A DNA stretch of 64,000 nucleotides from Vitis vinifera (lineage: Eukaryota > Streptophyta > Magnoliopsida > Vitales > Vitaceae): positions 26,389,001-26,453,000 of the forward strand of contig NC_081818.1 of assembly GCF_030704535.1 (NCBI RefSeq), read 5' to 3'. Below the pieces are notes generated by a model. It saw only the letters and a program-made list of their open reading frames with translations. It did not search any database and was not told the DNA's origin. Position 1 is the first letter of the stretch; every line of letters starts with the position of its first letter. Below are positions 1 to 10,590 of the stretch, piece after piece. The position numbers were made by a program, and so were the translations under genes.

Positions 1-2195
1 ATATTCTAAAAGGATACAGCCAAGGCAAATACATGACGATATAGAAATATATCATGCATAATAACGTAATTGTCTAGTTTCATTTGAAATTATCAATTTC
101 TTCCTCCCCAATTTAATACCATTAGGACATATATTTCCATAACGTATTATGATCTTGGCTCTTAAAGTACTTTATGGTGTAGAACCGAAGCTTACAGGTT
201 CATTTACCTCCACCATAAAACAAATAATAATTATTCAATCAATAAATGTAATTATTAAAATTTGCAACATGAAACTGATTACAACTTGGATACGTTTAAC
301 AAAAAATTATGAATACCAAGCTCCTCTAAGGAAATGGCTCAAGTAATTTCATCAGAAAGAGAACACGAACAATGATAAGCAATTGAATTTCTATCAAGTC
401 TAAAGAATGTAACAACCTTGAAAAACAATTTAAGAAATGTGCATACACAAATCGAATGTCTAAAATTCATCGACTCAACTAAGGGTAGATTAGTTTCCAA
501 AAATCACTTACGTGACGATATACTTGATAATGAAGTCCAATTGCTAACAGAAGTGGCACAATGGTGTTTGCCTATTGTCTCTCTCGCTCTCCCTCCCTCT
601 CCTACTCACAACCACAGTTTTGAGGCGAAAGAAAATTAGGGCACATTTTTCCTTTATTATTTCATATATTTACAAACAAGCACCTGGAGAGTGGTACATT
701 TTTCATAAGACCCTTGAATTATGTGATAATATGGATTTTAGACATTATTTGAAATAAAATTGATATTTGACCAACAATAAGAAAAATCAGCTCCAAATCC
801 TAGAAGCAAGTCATGTTTACCTTGTGGCAAAAAATTACATACATTTTCTACAATTAGAAGTGTTCATTAACATCCAAGCGTATACCCATGTTCAAATTAT
901 CTCACCCAACATGTATATAAGAAAAGCACAACTCTGGCTTAGATGCATCCATCCTACTCACATGTACTAACTATCAAAATAAGCAAATCCTTATTTAATT
1001 TCAGGTGGCATACTAGATGTTTGGATGTAAAGACCTTCAACAAACTTTCCTTTTAAACTACCTAGAAAAGCACAAGATCTTTAAAAGAAAAAAGAAAAAG
1101 AAGTTATGACCTTACGCATAAATCAAAAACCATAAATATCCAAAGGTAACACCTAGTTACATTAAAAATTTAAACCTTTTAAAAAATATTTACTTCAACA
1201 TAGCAACACTACAACATAAAGAAGAAACTTTATCCTCACTAAAAAAATAGAAATGGAATCTTTAGTGCCTAATAAAAGATGAAAACTTGTAGGTCTCCCA
1301 CCAAACTATAAATCTTTACATAAATAGGATTTAAATAGATACTTAGAGACATTATACCATACAATTTTATTGTGAAGTATAAGGCACACTATGTGCTTTA
1401 TTAAAGAATAAAATAGAATGTTGTATATAATTAATATCTGAAGTAACTTCAATAAGAGGCTTAACTGTTAAATAGTAACTACACCTTAGTGATTTAATAA
1501 AATAAATGTTAAATTGTGTTTATAAATGGAAATATAATATGAAATTTTGGTTAAACTAAACTCAATGGTCTATGATCCCTATTCAAGAAAGAAAATTTAG
1601 GAAATCGATAAAAAAAAATTTATGGAATTAAACAAGTTTTATAATGGAGAAATGCAAGGTAACATTAGAGACAAGTTAATAAAACTACCACACTCATCTT
1701 TATGTGAATGTGTATTTTAATGTATTTATATTTATGATCTACTTATATTAGTTTTCTCAAATGTTAGATCCACCAAGTGACTCTTTCATACTCAATATAT
1801 TGAGTAGAAAGAGAATGCTTGGGATTAAATTGAATGGTAATCTATCATAATATCTTTCTCAATCACTGGCATTATGTCATAAAGTCCCTTAAATTGAAAA
1901 TTTATGATTTACTTTACATGCACCATCCTGATCTAACTAAAGGATTCTACAAAGATTGTGGAGATGGTATCAAGAAAATATGTTAGTATTATTGCTATTA
2001 TAAAAATGATATCACGTATATTTAAAGAGGTATTCATCAATTGCCAAGTGGCACCAAGTGGTCAAAGATTGAGGAGAAGAATTACAATCCCATGCTCAAG
2101 TTAGGAACCAAGCCTTGAGACTTGGTGTGTTGCTTGATTTGCACAATTATTAGATCTTGAAACAAACACACCAACAACACAAGCTTAGAACAGAT
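1..2195. other. AT-rich intergenic DNA, no gene seen
   Basis: Only short open frames without protein-like composition occur here on either strand. I see no splice-consistent exons, RNA gene or clear terminal repeats. The stretch is ordinary AT-rich plant intergenic sequence or decayed repeat. Confidence 0.6.
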
Positions 2196-2450
2196 TTCTT
2201 GGAGCTTCAATGTTGGGAGAGCTAGAGGTCTCCTAAGAGCTGACACCAAAATGTTTCATTGCATACTTCTTGGAGGTTGGGTGCTAAGATAGCTCAAGGT
2301 CCTGCAAGAGCTATCATTAAATTGTTCCAGCACATACTCCTTGGAGCTTTGGTGCTGGGAGAGTTCTTAATCCTCCAAGAGTTAAACGGCCAGACTTCCA
2401 ACTCATACTTCACAGAGCTCAGGTGCTGGAAGCACTCCTGAGAGCTTGAG
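2196..2450 (+). repeat. Diverged tandem repeat, unit about 71 bp
   Basis: Three successive units begin with a CTTGGAG core near 2200, 2270 and 2339, and a fourth partial unit begins near 2410. Each unit carries a GGTGCTGGGAGAG-like core followed by a variant of TCCTCCAAGAG and ends near CACATACT. Because 71 is not a multiple of three, the open frame running through it is fortuitous. It may be a minisatellite inside an older retroelement; I cannot assign a family. Confidence 0.65.
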
Positions 2451-2609
2451 ATTTTCCGAAAATTAAAACCAATTGTAGGTGAGGGACTACTATGGATGAT
2501 TCTTGAACCCTGCAGGATAAAGATATAATCGTCTAACCCTACGATCAAGTCAACTAACCCCAGCCAAACAATGAGTTTTAAATTTATATACAACAAAAGA
2601 AGCTCAACC

Positions 2610-3497
2610 CAACACAAAATTTGTCTACCCTTCACGATCGCATTTTGGTCCTTGGATATCACCTTAGTTATTAGCCTAAAATCCCTCAAGTCTTCTGTTC
2701 CCCCTTTTTTCGGAATCAAAACTAAAAGGTTGCATTCAAGTTCCTAACAAAACAATCATGCTCATGAAACTCCCTGAAAAAACCCATCACCTCATCCTTC
2801 ACAAACTCCCAAGAAAACTATCAAAAGGCCATAGAAAACTCATCTGGACCTAGTGCTTTATCCCCACTAAAATTCAAGAGAGCACCAAAAATCTCCTTAT
2901 CTGAAAAAGGTTCTTCCAGCCCTACAACCTTCTGATCCTCTAACCTCTCAAAAGACATCCCACTTACACTGGACCTCTAGTCACCCGTAGTAGTAAGAAG
3001 GTTTTGAAAGGTTCTAACCACTTCTTCTTTAATTTCATTTTCCTCTTTGAACCAAGTTCTATTAATTTTAACTATGGCCATCAAGTTCCTCCTTCTATGA
3101 GCATTAGCATCATATGGAAAAATCTAGTATTTCTATCCACTTCTTCTAGAAAAAGTGAACAAGATCTCTCCTCTTTATCCCAAAAATCCATTTGGTTCAA
3201 AGCCAAAGCCTTCTAGACTACTATCTTACCAAAACTTCCCTGTTCCAGTTTTTCAGGAGAGATTTTAGGGCTTGCAATTTTGCAGCAAAAACAAAACTAG
3301 CGGACCTCCTGAAATTGAGCCCTTCCCACCAAGTCTGCAACACATCCTTAAAACCCTCCTCCTTCAACCACATATTTTCAAATCTAAAAGGTGCGGGACC
3401 TCTTCTCAGCCCTCCCCCATCAAGTAGAATAGGAAAGTGATCAGATAGACTTTCATCCCCAAAAAGCCAACAATAACTCGATAGTTGGAGCATTTAG
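2610..3497 (-). mobile_element. Truncated L1-type LINE (endonuclease end and reverse transcriptase start)
   Basis: Read on the minus strand, 3493-3221 encodes the end of an L1 endonuclease: SDHFPILLDGGG, then a PFRFENMW block, then the linker with NWNREV. After several frame interruptions come the reverse-transcriptase entry motifs GDKALGPDEFS near 2850, LIPKKGG near 2715 and QNAIVKGRQIL near 2640. In plant L1 proteins a longer stretch separates LIPKKGG..DLRDFR from QNA..EGRQIL, so an internal deletion is present. The start of the endonuclease and everything after the early RT are absent. The copy is dead. No poly(A) tail or target duplication was recognised at either end. Confidence 0.8.
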
Positions 3498-3943
3498 GTC
3501 AATGCTCTCACAAGAGTATTTTGTGAGTGCCCGAAAGCCTCAGATGGTCTTCTCATATTAGATTTTAATTTCCTTCTAATTTGGGTTCAGATCTTCAATC
3601 CTCTTCCAATATCATCTATACACAAGATCTTGAGTTTTGGAGTGTCAATTACCAATACTCTCACCAATGTGTTTCAGTAGGTACAAGAAGGGCTCAAGTG
3701 GCCAGTTTCCATTCAAATCCCAATTTCCTTCAGATTTGGGTATGCATCTTTAACCCAGTTCCAACACCAATTACTCAACAAATTCTTTACCTCCAAGATT
3801 TTCTTCATCATTTTCTTCTGAAAAATAATTAAACCATCCCTCTTGTTTGTTCACTAAACAAAGTAAAAGCAGATTAACCACCCTTCTCTTATAAAATATC
3901 TAATTATTGTAATGGCTTACAACATTGTATTACAATCATGCAA
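3498..3943. other. Spacer with a diverged ~150-bp direct repeat
   Basis: The text around 3570-3620 (TTTCCTTC then TTTGGGT, ATCTT and CAA) recurs near 3722-3760 in diverged form, so an old duplication of about 150 bp is likely. No protein-like frame is seen. The stretch separates the LINE fragment from the LTR element that follows. Confidence 0.4.
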
Positions 3944-3948
3944 TGGTA

Positions 3949-4193
3949 TCTTATGACCCAAGGAGAAGATGCAAAATTGATAGAACAAATTTTTCTTGTT
4001 GAGAATATTTTTCCATGTCCTCCCCATTACACTCCCTATTTTATATAGACTACTAAATAGAAATAAAAATTGACTGAAGTAGAAACTAAATAAAATATAA
4101 ACTAATCCTAAGATCCTTTATTTCCTAAACTAAATAGAAACTAATAAGAAATAGAAACCAAAGATTAAGGGATCCTTTATTCGGGTTGTAACA
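3949..4193 (-). repeat. 3' LTR of the gypsy-type element
   Basis: It shares with the other LTR the start TGTTACAACCCGAATAAAGG (minus strand, with the first base outside being part of the purine tract), the TAGTCTATATAAAA-like block and the end GGGTCATAAGA. The target duplication TGGTA abuts it on the plus-strand left side. Confidence 0.8.
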
Positions 4194-5859
4194 TTCCCTC
4201 TCCCATCAAAAGAAGCCTTGTCCTCAAGGCTAAAATTGTGGAAACTTTTGTTGAATCTTGTAAGCATTTTCCCATGTTGCATCTCTTGGAAACAAGTTGA
4301 ACAACTGCCTTGTTATTCCTTTTTAACTTTATTTTTCTCATCCCCTTAGATAGAGAAAATTTGAATTGTAGATACTTGAGATATATGCATTGAATCCTCT
4401 TGAATCCGATCTATTGAGATTAACTTCTTGGGACTTGTAGTTGCACCTCTCAAAACGAATTTCCTTCCATCAACAATAAATTCCATTCCCAATACCATAT
4501 TGCACCCACCTAAAGGTATGAGCCTCAAATATGCCTAAAATTCCTTCCCTTGCATCCTCCATGTCAATTGCCTACAAATTGCATCACTAGTAATTTTGAT
4601 TCCGTCTGCCACTGCCACCTTCATGGGGTTGGTAGTTTGTATTGAGCATCTTATTCTTTCGGCCACTACAGGATCAAGGAAATTATGAGTGCTTCCCGAG
4701 TCAATTTGTATGGTGACGACCTTCTTCTTGATGTTGCCACGGATTCTTATGGTTTGATGAAATGATGAACCAAATATTGCATTGATTGAAACCACAAGAT
4801 CATCCTCCTTGATATTATTTTCAGCTTCACAATTGCTTCCACTTTGCTTTCATGACCATCTAGTAGAAAAATTTGCTTCCTTTTATATTTATGACTAGGT
4901 TCATACCTTTCATCACAATAATAACAAAGACTTTTATCCCATCTGTCTTGTATCTTTGTGGCTGAAATCCTCTTAATTGGTGGTAATTGGGTATTCTGGT
5001 TCATTCTGATTCCCATAGAATTCACTGTACTCTCCTCACTTTCGTTAGAGGCCTTGACTTCCTTAAGAATTGCCTCCATTGTCCCTTCCTGCAACAAGGC
5101 TAACCCCATGGTTTGGGCCAGTGTGTTCGATCGAAACATGGTGACTTGATTTTTAATTGCCTCATTCAAGCCACTAATAAAACATTGAACAAAAAATTCC
5201 TCTAACAACCCGCTAATTTTGGCCATCAACGTTTCAAATTGCTCTTGGTATGCCATAACCGTAGAAACCTGTTTCAATTTAGTTATTTGCCCAATAGGGC
5301 TATCATAAACACTACGGCCAAACCTAGAAACAACATCTATAGAAAACTGTGTCCAATTGATTTCCTTGTTACTAGTCTCGTACCCTTGAAACTACTCCAA
5401 GGCCCTTCCTTCTAAATGTAAGGAAGCCAATCTTACCTTCTCTTAGTCCCCGATTCCATTAATTGTAAAAAATTTGTCACATTTGTAAATCCACCCCCTA
5501 GGATTCTTACCTTCAAATTTTGGAAAATTGAGTTTGGAAAACCTAGTTTGAAAGGAGTGTGTACTGTGTGAGTGATAGTCTATCTCACTTCTATTCATTG
5601 AAGCGGTGTCCCTATTACTTGATTCCTCTATTCTAGAAGTCATAAGTTCGAATTTCAAATTTATTACTACAACCATTCTCGATAGTTTTGATAAAGTAGC
5701 TACTTGTTTACTTAATGAATCCTACAATTACGATAAAGTGGTTGCTTGTTTATCCTATGAATCTTGCAACTGCTTGATATTATCTTCAAGTCTTCGTTGA
5801 ACTTGCGCTCTAGTCCCTTCTACCATGATTGGTGTCAAAGTCCGTGCTCCGATACCAAT

Positions 5860-6217
5860 TCTTATGACCCAAGGAACAGGTGCAAAATTGAGAGAACAAA
5901 TTTTTCTTATTGAGAATATTTCTCCATTTCCTCCCCATTACACTTTCCTTATTTTATATAGACTACTAAATAGAAATAGAAGTGGAATAAAGTAGAAACT
6001 AAATAAAGTAAAAACTAATCATAAGAATCCTTTATTCCATAGACTAAATAGAAACCACTTATGAACTTATCAAATAAATAAATAAAAATAGAAACTAATT
6101 ATGAATTGAAATTAAATTAAATATAAACTAATGCTAACATCCTTTATTTCTGAAACTAATAAGGAATAGAAACCAAAGATTGAGGGATCCTAGGGATCCT
6201 TTATTCAGGTTGTTACA
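5860..6217 (-). repeat. 5' LTR of the gypsy-type element
   Basis: On the minus strand it starts TGTAACAACCTGAATAAAGG and ends GGGTCATAAGA, next to the primer-binding site. It is longer than its partner at 3949-4193, so the two LTRs have diverged substantially in length and the insertion is old. Confidence 0.8.
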
Positions 6218-6533
6218 TGGTAAGGGTAGAAGTGATCCTGGTCCGCAACACAGGCTGTCTATAACATTTTGAGATTCCTTTAAGGACGCAATTTGAAATC
6301 AAAAGTTCGCTGCCCGTGCATGATTTTGTTCCAAAACTGGAAAACCAATAAACACTCTTTGTTCTTGGCGTGATCAATGGTACAGGATGGACAAAAGGAA
6401 AAAAGATGAAAAGTAAACAAGAAAAGTGCCATTATCTCGTAAACCTTTCTTCAAACAGGTGGTGAATTTCACATAGCCTTAATTCATCTAGATTTCAGCT
6501 AAAAAAGAAACAAGAAATAAAATTAGGAAATAC

Positions 6534-7084
6534 CTGCAGCCGAACCATTCTAAGTACCGCTTCGGATTCCAAACATGGGCATAGATCCGAATTAGATTCA
6601 TTAACCCGAATCTTGCCACCAGAGCAAGCCTCCCCATCAGATGGCGGTGTACTGTACAAGACAGGAAACCCGGTTTCAATTCCATATAGTTGCATCTTTG
6701 CCGCTTCTTCAGCCATGACTTGAGAAGATGCTGCAATTGTGGGTCTGGGTCTGGATCTTTCTCTTGATATCTTAAATTCAATGCTTGGCAAGATGCCAAT
6801 TCGACTGTCCAACCAGCCGCTAGCAATTTTCAAAGGGTAAAATATCAGTCATAGTAGAGTTGGAGCAGGGAATCTGGATCCATCTTTCTTTGAACTCCGT
6901 GATGATTAGAAGTGCTCTAAATATGAACCCCACCCAAGATAAATGAGGGTTTCAAAATACCAGCCATTTGGACAATTGGATGCTTCGAGCTGGAGTAAAA
7001 TTGAGAATGAGCTGTGTGAGAGAGAGTCTGGTGAAGCAACCCGATCTGAATGTTCATTGATTCCTGGGAAAGGAAACCCATTGT
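6534..7084 (-). pseudogene. Possible two-exon gene or gene remnant of unknown function
   Basis: Two stretches on the minus strand have usable splice signals and agree in phase. Exon A, 7084-6961, follows GCTGTAG and ends before GTATTTTG. Exon B, 6819-6534, follows TTGCTAG and ends CTGCAG before GTATTTCC. Joined, one frame reads DNGFPFPGINEHSD..., then GWLDSRIGILPS..., then SDLCPCLESEAVLRMVRLQ. A second frame that starts with an ATG (MGFLSQESMNIQIG) is also open throughout, so the true frame is uncertain. I do not recognise either product. No first or last exon was found, and the gypsy-type element lies just downstream, so the gene may be broken. Confidence 0.35.
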
Positions 7085-7269
7085 CTACAGCACAAACCAA
7101 TACTTCAGAAGAAAAGAATATGTCATATATAAGGAAAAAGATTAATAAACTCTCATACTCTTTCCTTAAATTTATCAGAAATAAGATTATTGACCAAAAA
7201 TTCCGCTTCTTCCTCTGCAAATCATTCCTTCATTGCTCGATTTCTGATTGTTCCACAAATCTTTTCTTT

Positions 7270-8860
7270 AGTTTTATTAATACTCCCCTCAAGTCAAAGC
7301 ATCAGTTTTTTTTTATATATATAAGAAAAAATCCATTTAACCAGCTAAAATGTTTTTAATATTTTTAAAAATAATTTTTATATTTATTATCTTATTTTTA
7401 ATCATTCTATATATCTATATAACTATTTCTTTAAATACTTAAATAGTCTTTAAAAACCAAACGAAAACTATTAAAAAAATATTTTCTAAAAATATCATAT
7501 TTTTTCCTCATTTTTCTTCTAAGATAATTATATGATGTGGTATTTTTAAAAAAATACTAAGATTGACATCCATTTGGGTTTTTTTGAATTAAAAGATAAT
7601 TATAATTTTTATAGAAGATACAAGAATTCATAAGAACTTATAATTTTATAGGCTATTTAAAATAAATTGAATTATTAAAAAATATTTGCTATATCAATTT
7701 TTTAAATAATTTGAAAAATATATAAGATAAGGATTTGTATAGTTACTGTTTTTTAAACCTGTCATGGGAAACATTTTTTGAGAATAATTTTTTGTGTTAT
7801 AAAAAAAAATGTTTGGGAATTATATTTTAGAAAACAGTTTTTGTTCTAAAAAAATATTTGGTTGGATTAATAAAAAAAATTTAGAACAAAAAAAAATGTT
7901 TGATTTTTTTTTTTAATTGATAAAATGTTTTTTTCAATTAACTCCATATTATAAATATATAAATAATTTTTATATGCACAATTCATATAAATTAACAAAA
8001 TTATTCCCTTTTAAAATTTTTATACCAGTTATAATTTTCTTAAACAAATAATAATTTTGTAATCATATGTAAGTATATTAATTTTAATAATTTAAATAAG
8101 AAAAAATGGTATGTGGGTGTGGTGTTTTGGTTGAAGGTTACTTTATTAAAAACACACAAAATAGTTAAAGAAACACAAAAATAATGAAGAAAAAAATGAA
8201 GAACAATATATTATTTGATTAGTAAAAAAAAAATTATTATTATAAAAAAAAGTAGTTTTTGAGAATATGGAAAATACAAAAAACAAAAATACATCACATT
8301 CCCCTAATATGTTTTTAGTGTTTTTTGTTTTTAAGAAAAAATAATAATTTATTAAAATAATAACCAAATAGACCTAAATTTATAGGGCTTTAATAAGAAA
8401 GTTATAATTTTAAAAATAAAGAACATAAAATATATATAAATGATATCTAAGGCTTATTCAAAAATTATTTTTGAAAACAATTGTTTATTTTTTAGAACAA
8501 AAAACACGTTTAATAACTAAAAATAGTTTTTGATGTTTTTATTCTTAAGAACATAAAATAAAGTGTTTTTATATAATATTTTTTAATTTTTTTTGTTATT
8601 TTTATTTATTTTAAGGACTATTTTAAGAAATAATTATATAAACATATAAAATGATTAAAAACAAAACACTAAATAAAAAAAATTATTTTAAAAATATTAA
8701 ATATAAGTTAAAAATATTTTAGGTTTTCAAAGAAATTTTTTAAAAATATTAATTTTTGAGGTATGTTTCTCGAACAGTGGCCAAATTTGTTCTTAATATC
8801 TTATTTTTTATAAATTATTTTTACAGCATAAAGAGGGGGGTGGGGAGCATAAGGACGTTG
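7270..8860. repeat. Very AT-rich block with MITE-like repeats
   Basis: The block is dominated by A/T runs and by variants of TTTTTAGAACAAAAAA and AACAGTTTTT. The part near 8455-8790 shares a long core (AATAATTATATAAACATATAAAATG-like, then AAACACT, then a TTAGGTTTTCAAAG end) with 33985-34270 and 46975-47350. That marks a dispersed non-autonomous repeat. Open frames here are low complexity and not genes. Confidence 0.55.
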
Positions 8861-9084
8861 ATTTGGAAGCACAAAATCGTACATAATAGCTTGAGTTCAA
8901 AGCAAGTAGAATCTTAGTCGATTTGTAAATTATTGGGAAAAGAATTTGAACTTATCATTGAATTGAGATTTAATAATGAAGTCTTGAATATGGGGGGAGG
9001 GGGGCAAAACATTCTCAAATGCGTCGCTGCTGAGTGCTGACACGACCCTTCTCGAAATGAAAGAAGCCCGGGGGCGACTCTGTC

Positions 9085-9684
9085 CATCTTTGATTGGATG
9101 CAAAGCAATGTCATGTAATTGTAAGGTGTTTCACCCCTCCAATGACGTTACGAATCTCCCCTGAGATCCATTTCGTCATCTACCCCATCCACGCGTCTTC
9201 ATCCTACCACACACACTCTGCCTTGAAAGAGACACATCCTCCCTCCCACGCTCTCCTCCCCGACGTGACCCCCCATCCCACCACCCCCGTTCGTCATTCC
9301 TCCCCACGCGCTGCACAGCGAGTGCAGGACCAGGGTCGTGAACCCTAGACGCCGAATAAAATCGCCACACGTGTGCAGTTTCTGGAACCTCCACCAAAAG
9401 GCCTTTCCAACCACGAAAAGCCCACGTGTCCCGTCTTTCCGCGAGTGCTGTACACTCTGCGGCTTGCCATTGGGCGCCATGTGGGACCAATCACAGACCT
9501 TCTCTTGCGCCGGTTACGCTGCTTTTTCCTGTGTGGGGCCCACCATAACATGCAGCCAATCACGTGTTAGACACGTGGTGACTGATCACCCGGCGCCCGT
9601 ACTCTGTGTTATGATTATCGCCATCGGTTCGGTGCAGTCAGAGAGAAAGATAAAGAAAGTAGAGAGACAGAGAGTGGAGGGGAT
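9085..9684 (+). promoter_or_regulatory. Promoter and 5' UTR of the DUF7950 gene with a G-box cluster
   Basis: Four perfect CACGTG palindromes lie at 9368-9373, 9423-9428, 9561-9566 and 9572-9577, from 317 to 108 bases before the start codon. The last two are 11 bp apart. Most have ABRE-like flanks (ACACGTGTG, CCACGTGTC, ACACGTGG). CCAAT boxes occur near 9486 and 9556. A pyrimidine-poor GA-rich leader (near 9640-9680) precedes the ATG. Such boxes bind bZIP and bHLH/PIF factors, so abscisic-acid, stress or light control is a reasonable inference. Confidence 0.6.
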
Positions 9685-10590
9685 ATGGAGGCCCTGGTAG
9701 GTGGTGGGAGGATGGTTAGTGGCTGCTCTGTTGGGGAAGGTTTGTGCATGGAAAGATGCGCCGGAGGTGCGCAGGACAACGCGATAATCAACCGGATAAT
9801 GCTGAGATTCCGGCCGATTGCGCCCAAGCCGGCCGCCGGCGGATCTTCCTCCGGTGGGTCGACGTCGGAGAACCGGAACGTCGTGGTTGCGAGAGGAAGA
9901 GGGAAGAGAAAGTACGTTAGGGTTAGGAAATATAACCGGTGTAGGAGAAAGAAACGAACCGCTGAGGAAGAGATAAGAGATGGGTTGGAGAAGACGGTCC
10001 AGACGCTGCAACTGCTTCCGGAGAAAGCCGACGGGAGTGACTCGCCGGCTGGAGCGTCGTGGTGTAACCTCGAGCGCTCGGAGACAACAAAGCCGATTCG
10101 AGAAACGCCACCCTTCTGGCTCACCTTCAACGGTGAGAACACGTGGTCTGCTCTTGATCGGGGCGTGGTGAGGGAGGCGACGATGATCGTGGTGGAGTCG
10201 TGGGTGACGGTGGAATGCGTGAGGAGCGCATGCATGGAAGGAGGGGGGCTGGGGAGTACGGACTTGGAGAGAAGAAAGAATCTGGAGGGGGACACCTGTC
10301 CGGGGCTGATATCGGACGGTCTAAACAGAGTGGAGTGGGTGAACGACGCGTACAAGAGGATGGTGAGCCAGGAGATTAGCAACGGGCGGTGGCCGGAGTG
10401 TTGGGTATGGTTGGTGGCGAAGGAGAAGCTGCCGTACATGTACCCGGCGTTTACGTGCAGAGTGAGGCTACAGTACACGTTTGGGAAGGAGAAGCACTCG
10501 CAGACGGTGCCGTGCGACGCCTGGAGAATGGACCGTGGAGGCTTTGCATGGAGGCTCGACGTCAAAGCTGCGTTGAGTTTAGGTCGCTGA
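9685..10590 (+). CDS. DUF7950 domain protein (301 aa), probably nuclear
   Basis: A single-exon gene whose first ATG in a good context is at 9685. Residues about 34-50 carry the family signature INRIMLRFRPIAPKP. A strongly basic stretch follows at about 70-91 (RGRGKRKYVRVRKYNRCRRK), which would serve as nuclear targeting and possibly nucleic-acid contact. The C-terminal half, from about residue 170, is the conserved DUF7950 domain with WVTVECV, CPGL, RVEWVN.AY, CWVWL, and CDAWRMD..GFAWRLD near the end. The family is plant-specific and of unknown molecular role. The G/C content is much higher than in flanking DNA, as for other intronless genes here. The long antisense frames across it are shadows of its codon bias. 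The assignment to the family is firm; any function is inference. Confidence 0.88.
   Translation: MEALVGGGRMVSGCSVGEGLCMERCAGGAQDNAIINRIMLRFRPIAPKPAAGGSSSGGSTSENRNVVVARGRGKRKYVRVRKYNRCRRKKRTAEEEIRDGLEKTVQTLQLLPEKADGSDSPAGASWCNLERSETTKPIRETPPFWLTFNGENTWSALDRGVVREATMIVVESWVTVECVRSACMEGGGLGSTDLERRKNLEGDTCPGLISDGLNRVEWVNDAYKRMVSQEISNGRWPECWVWLVAKEKLPYMYPAFTCRVRLQYTFGKEKHSQTVPCDAWRMDRGGFAWRLDVKAALSLGR

Larger units (their letters stand above)
3949..6217 (-). mobile_element. Short Ty3/gypsy-type LTR element with gag and protease only (fossil)
   Basis: The element lies on the minus strand between two related terminal repeats (3949-4193 and 5860-6217). It is flanked by a perfect 5-bp target duplication, TGGTA, at 3944-3948 and 6218-6222. 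Just inside the 5' LTR (plus about 5847-5858) is a primer-binding site TGGTATCGGAGC matching an initiator-Met tRNA end. A purine-rich tract lies just before the 3' LTR (plus 4194-4207). Inside are a gypsy-type gag with the FPKFEG..PRGWI..CDKFF start, a zinc knuckle beginning CYYCDE, and an aspartic protease with IDSGSTHNFLD. Reverse transcriptase, RNase H and integrase are absent. The reading frames are interrupted several times, so this is a fossil. It resembles the gag-only TR-GAG class described in plants. Confidence 0.85.

Noticed and set aside
9094-9700. Several overlapping frames on both strands before the DUF7950 gene
   Set aside because: GC-richer promoter DNA lacks stops by composition; none has conserved motifs, and the region contains the G-box cluster and leader.
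9615-10565. Long minus-strand open frame (316 codons) opposite the DUF7950 gene
   Set aside because: It is the antisense shadow of a GC-biased single-exon gene; the translation is Ser/Pro-rich without domain motifs, while the plus strand carries a clear family signature.
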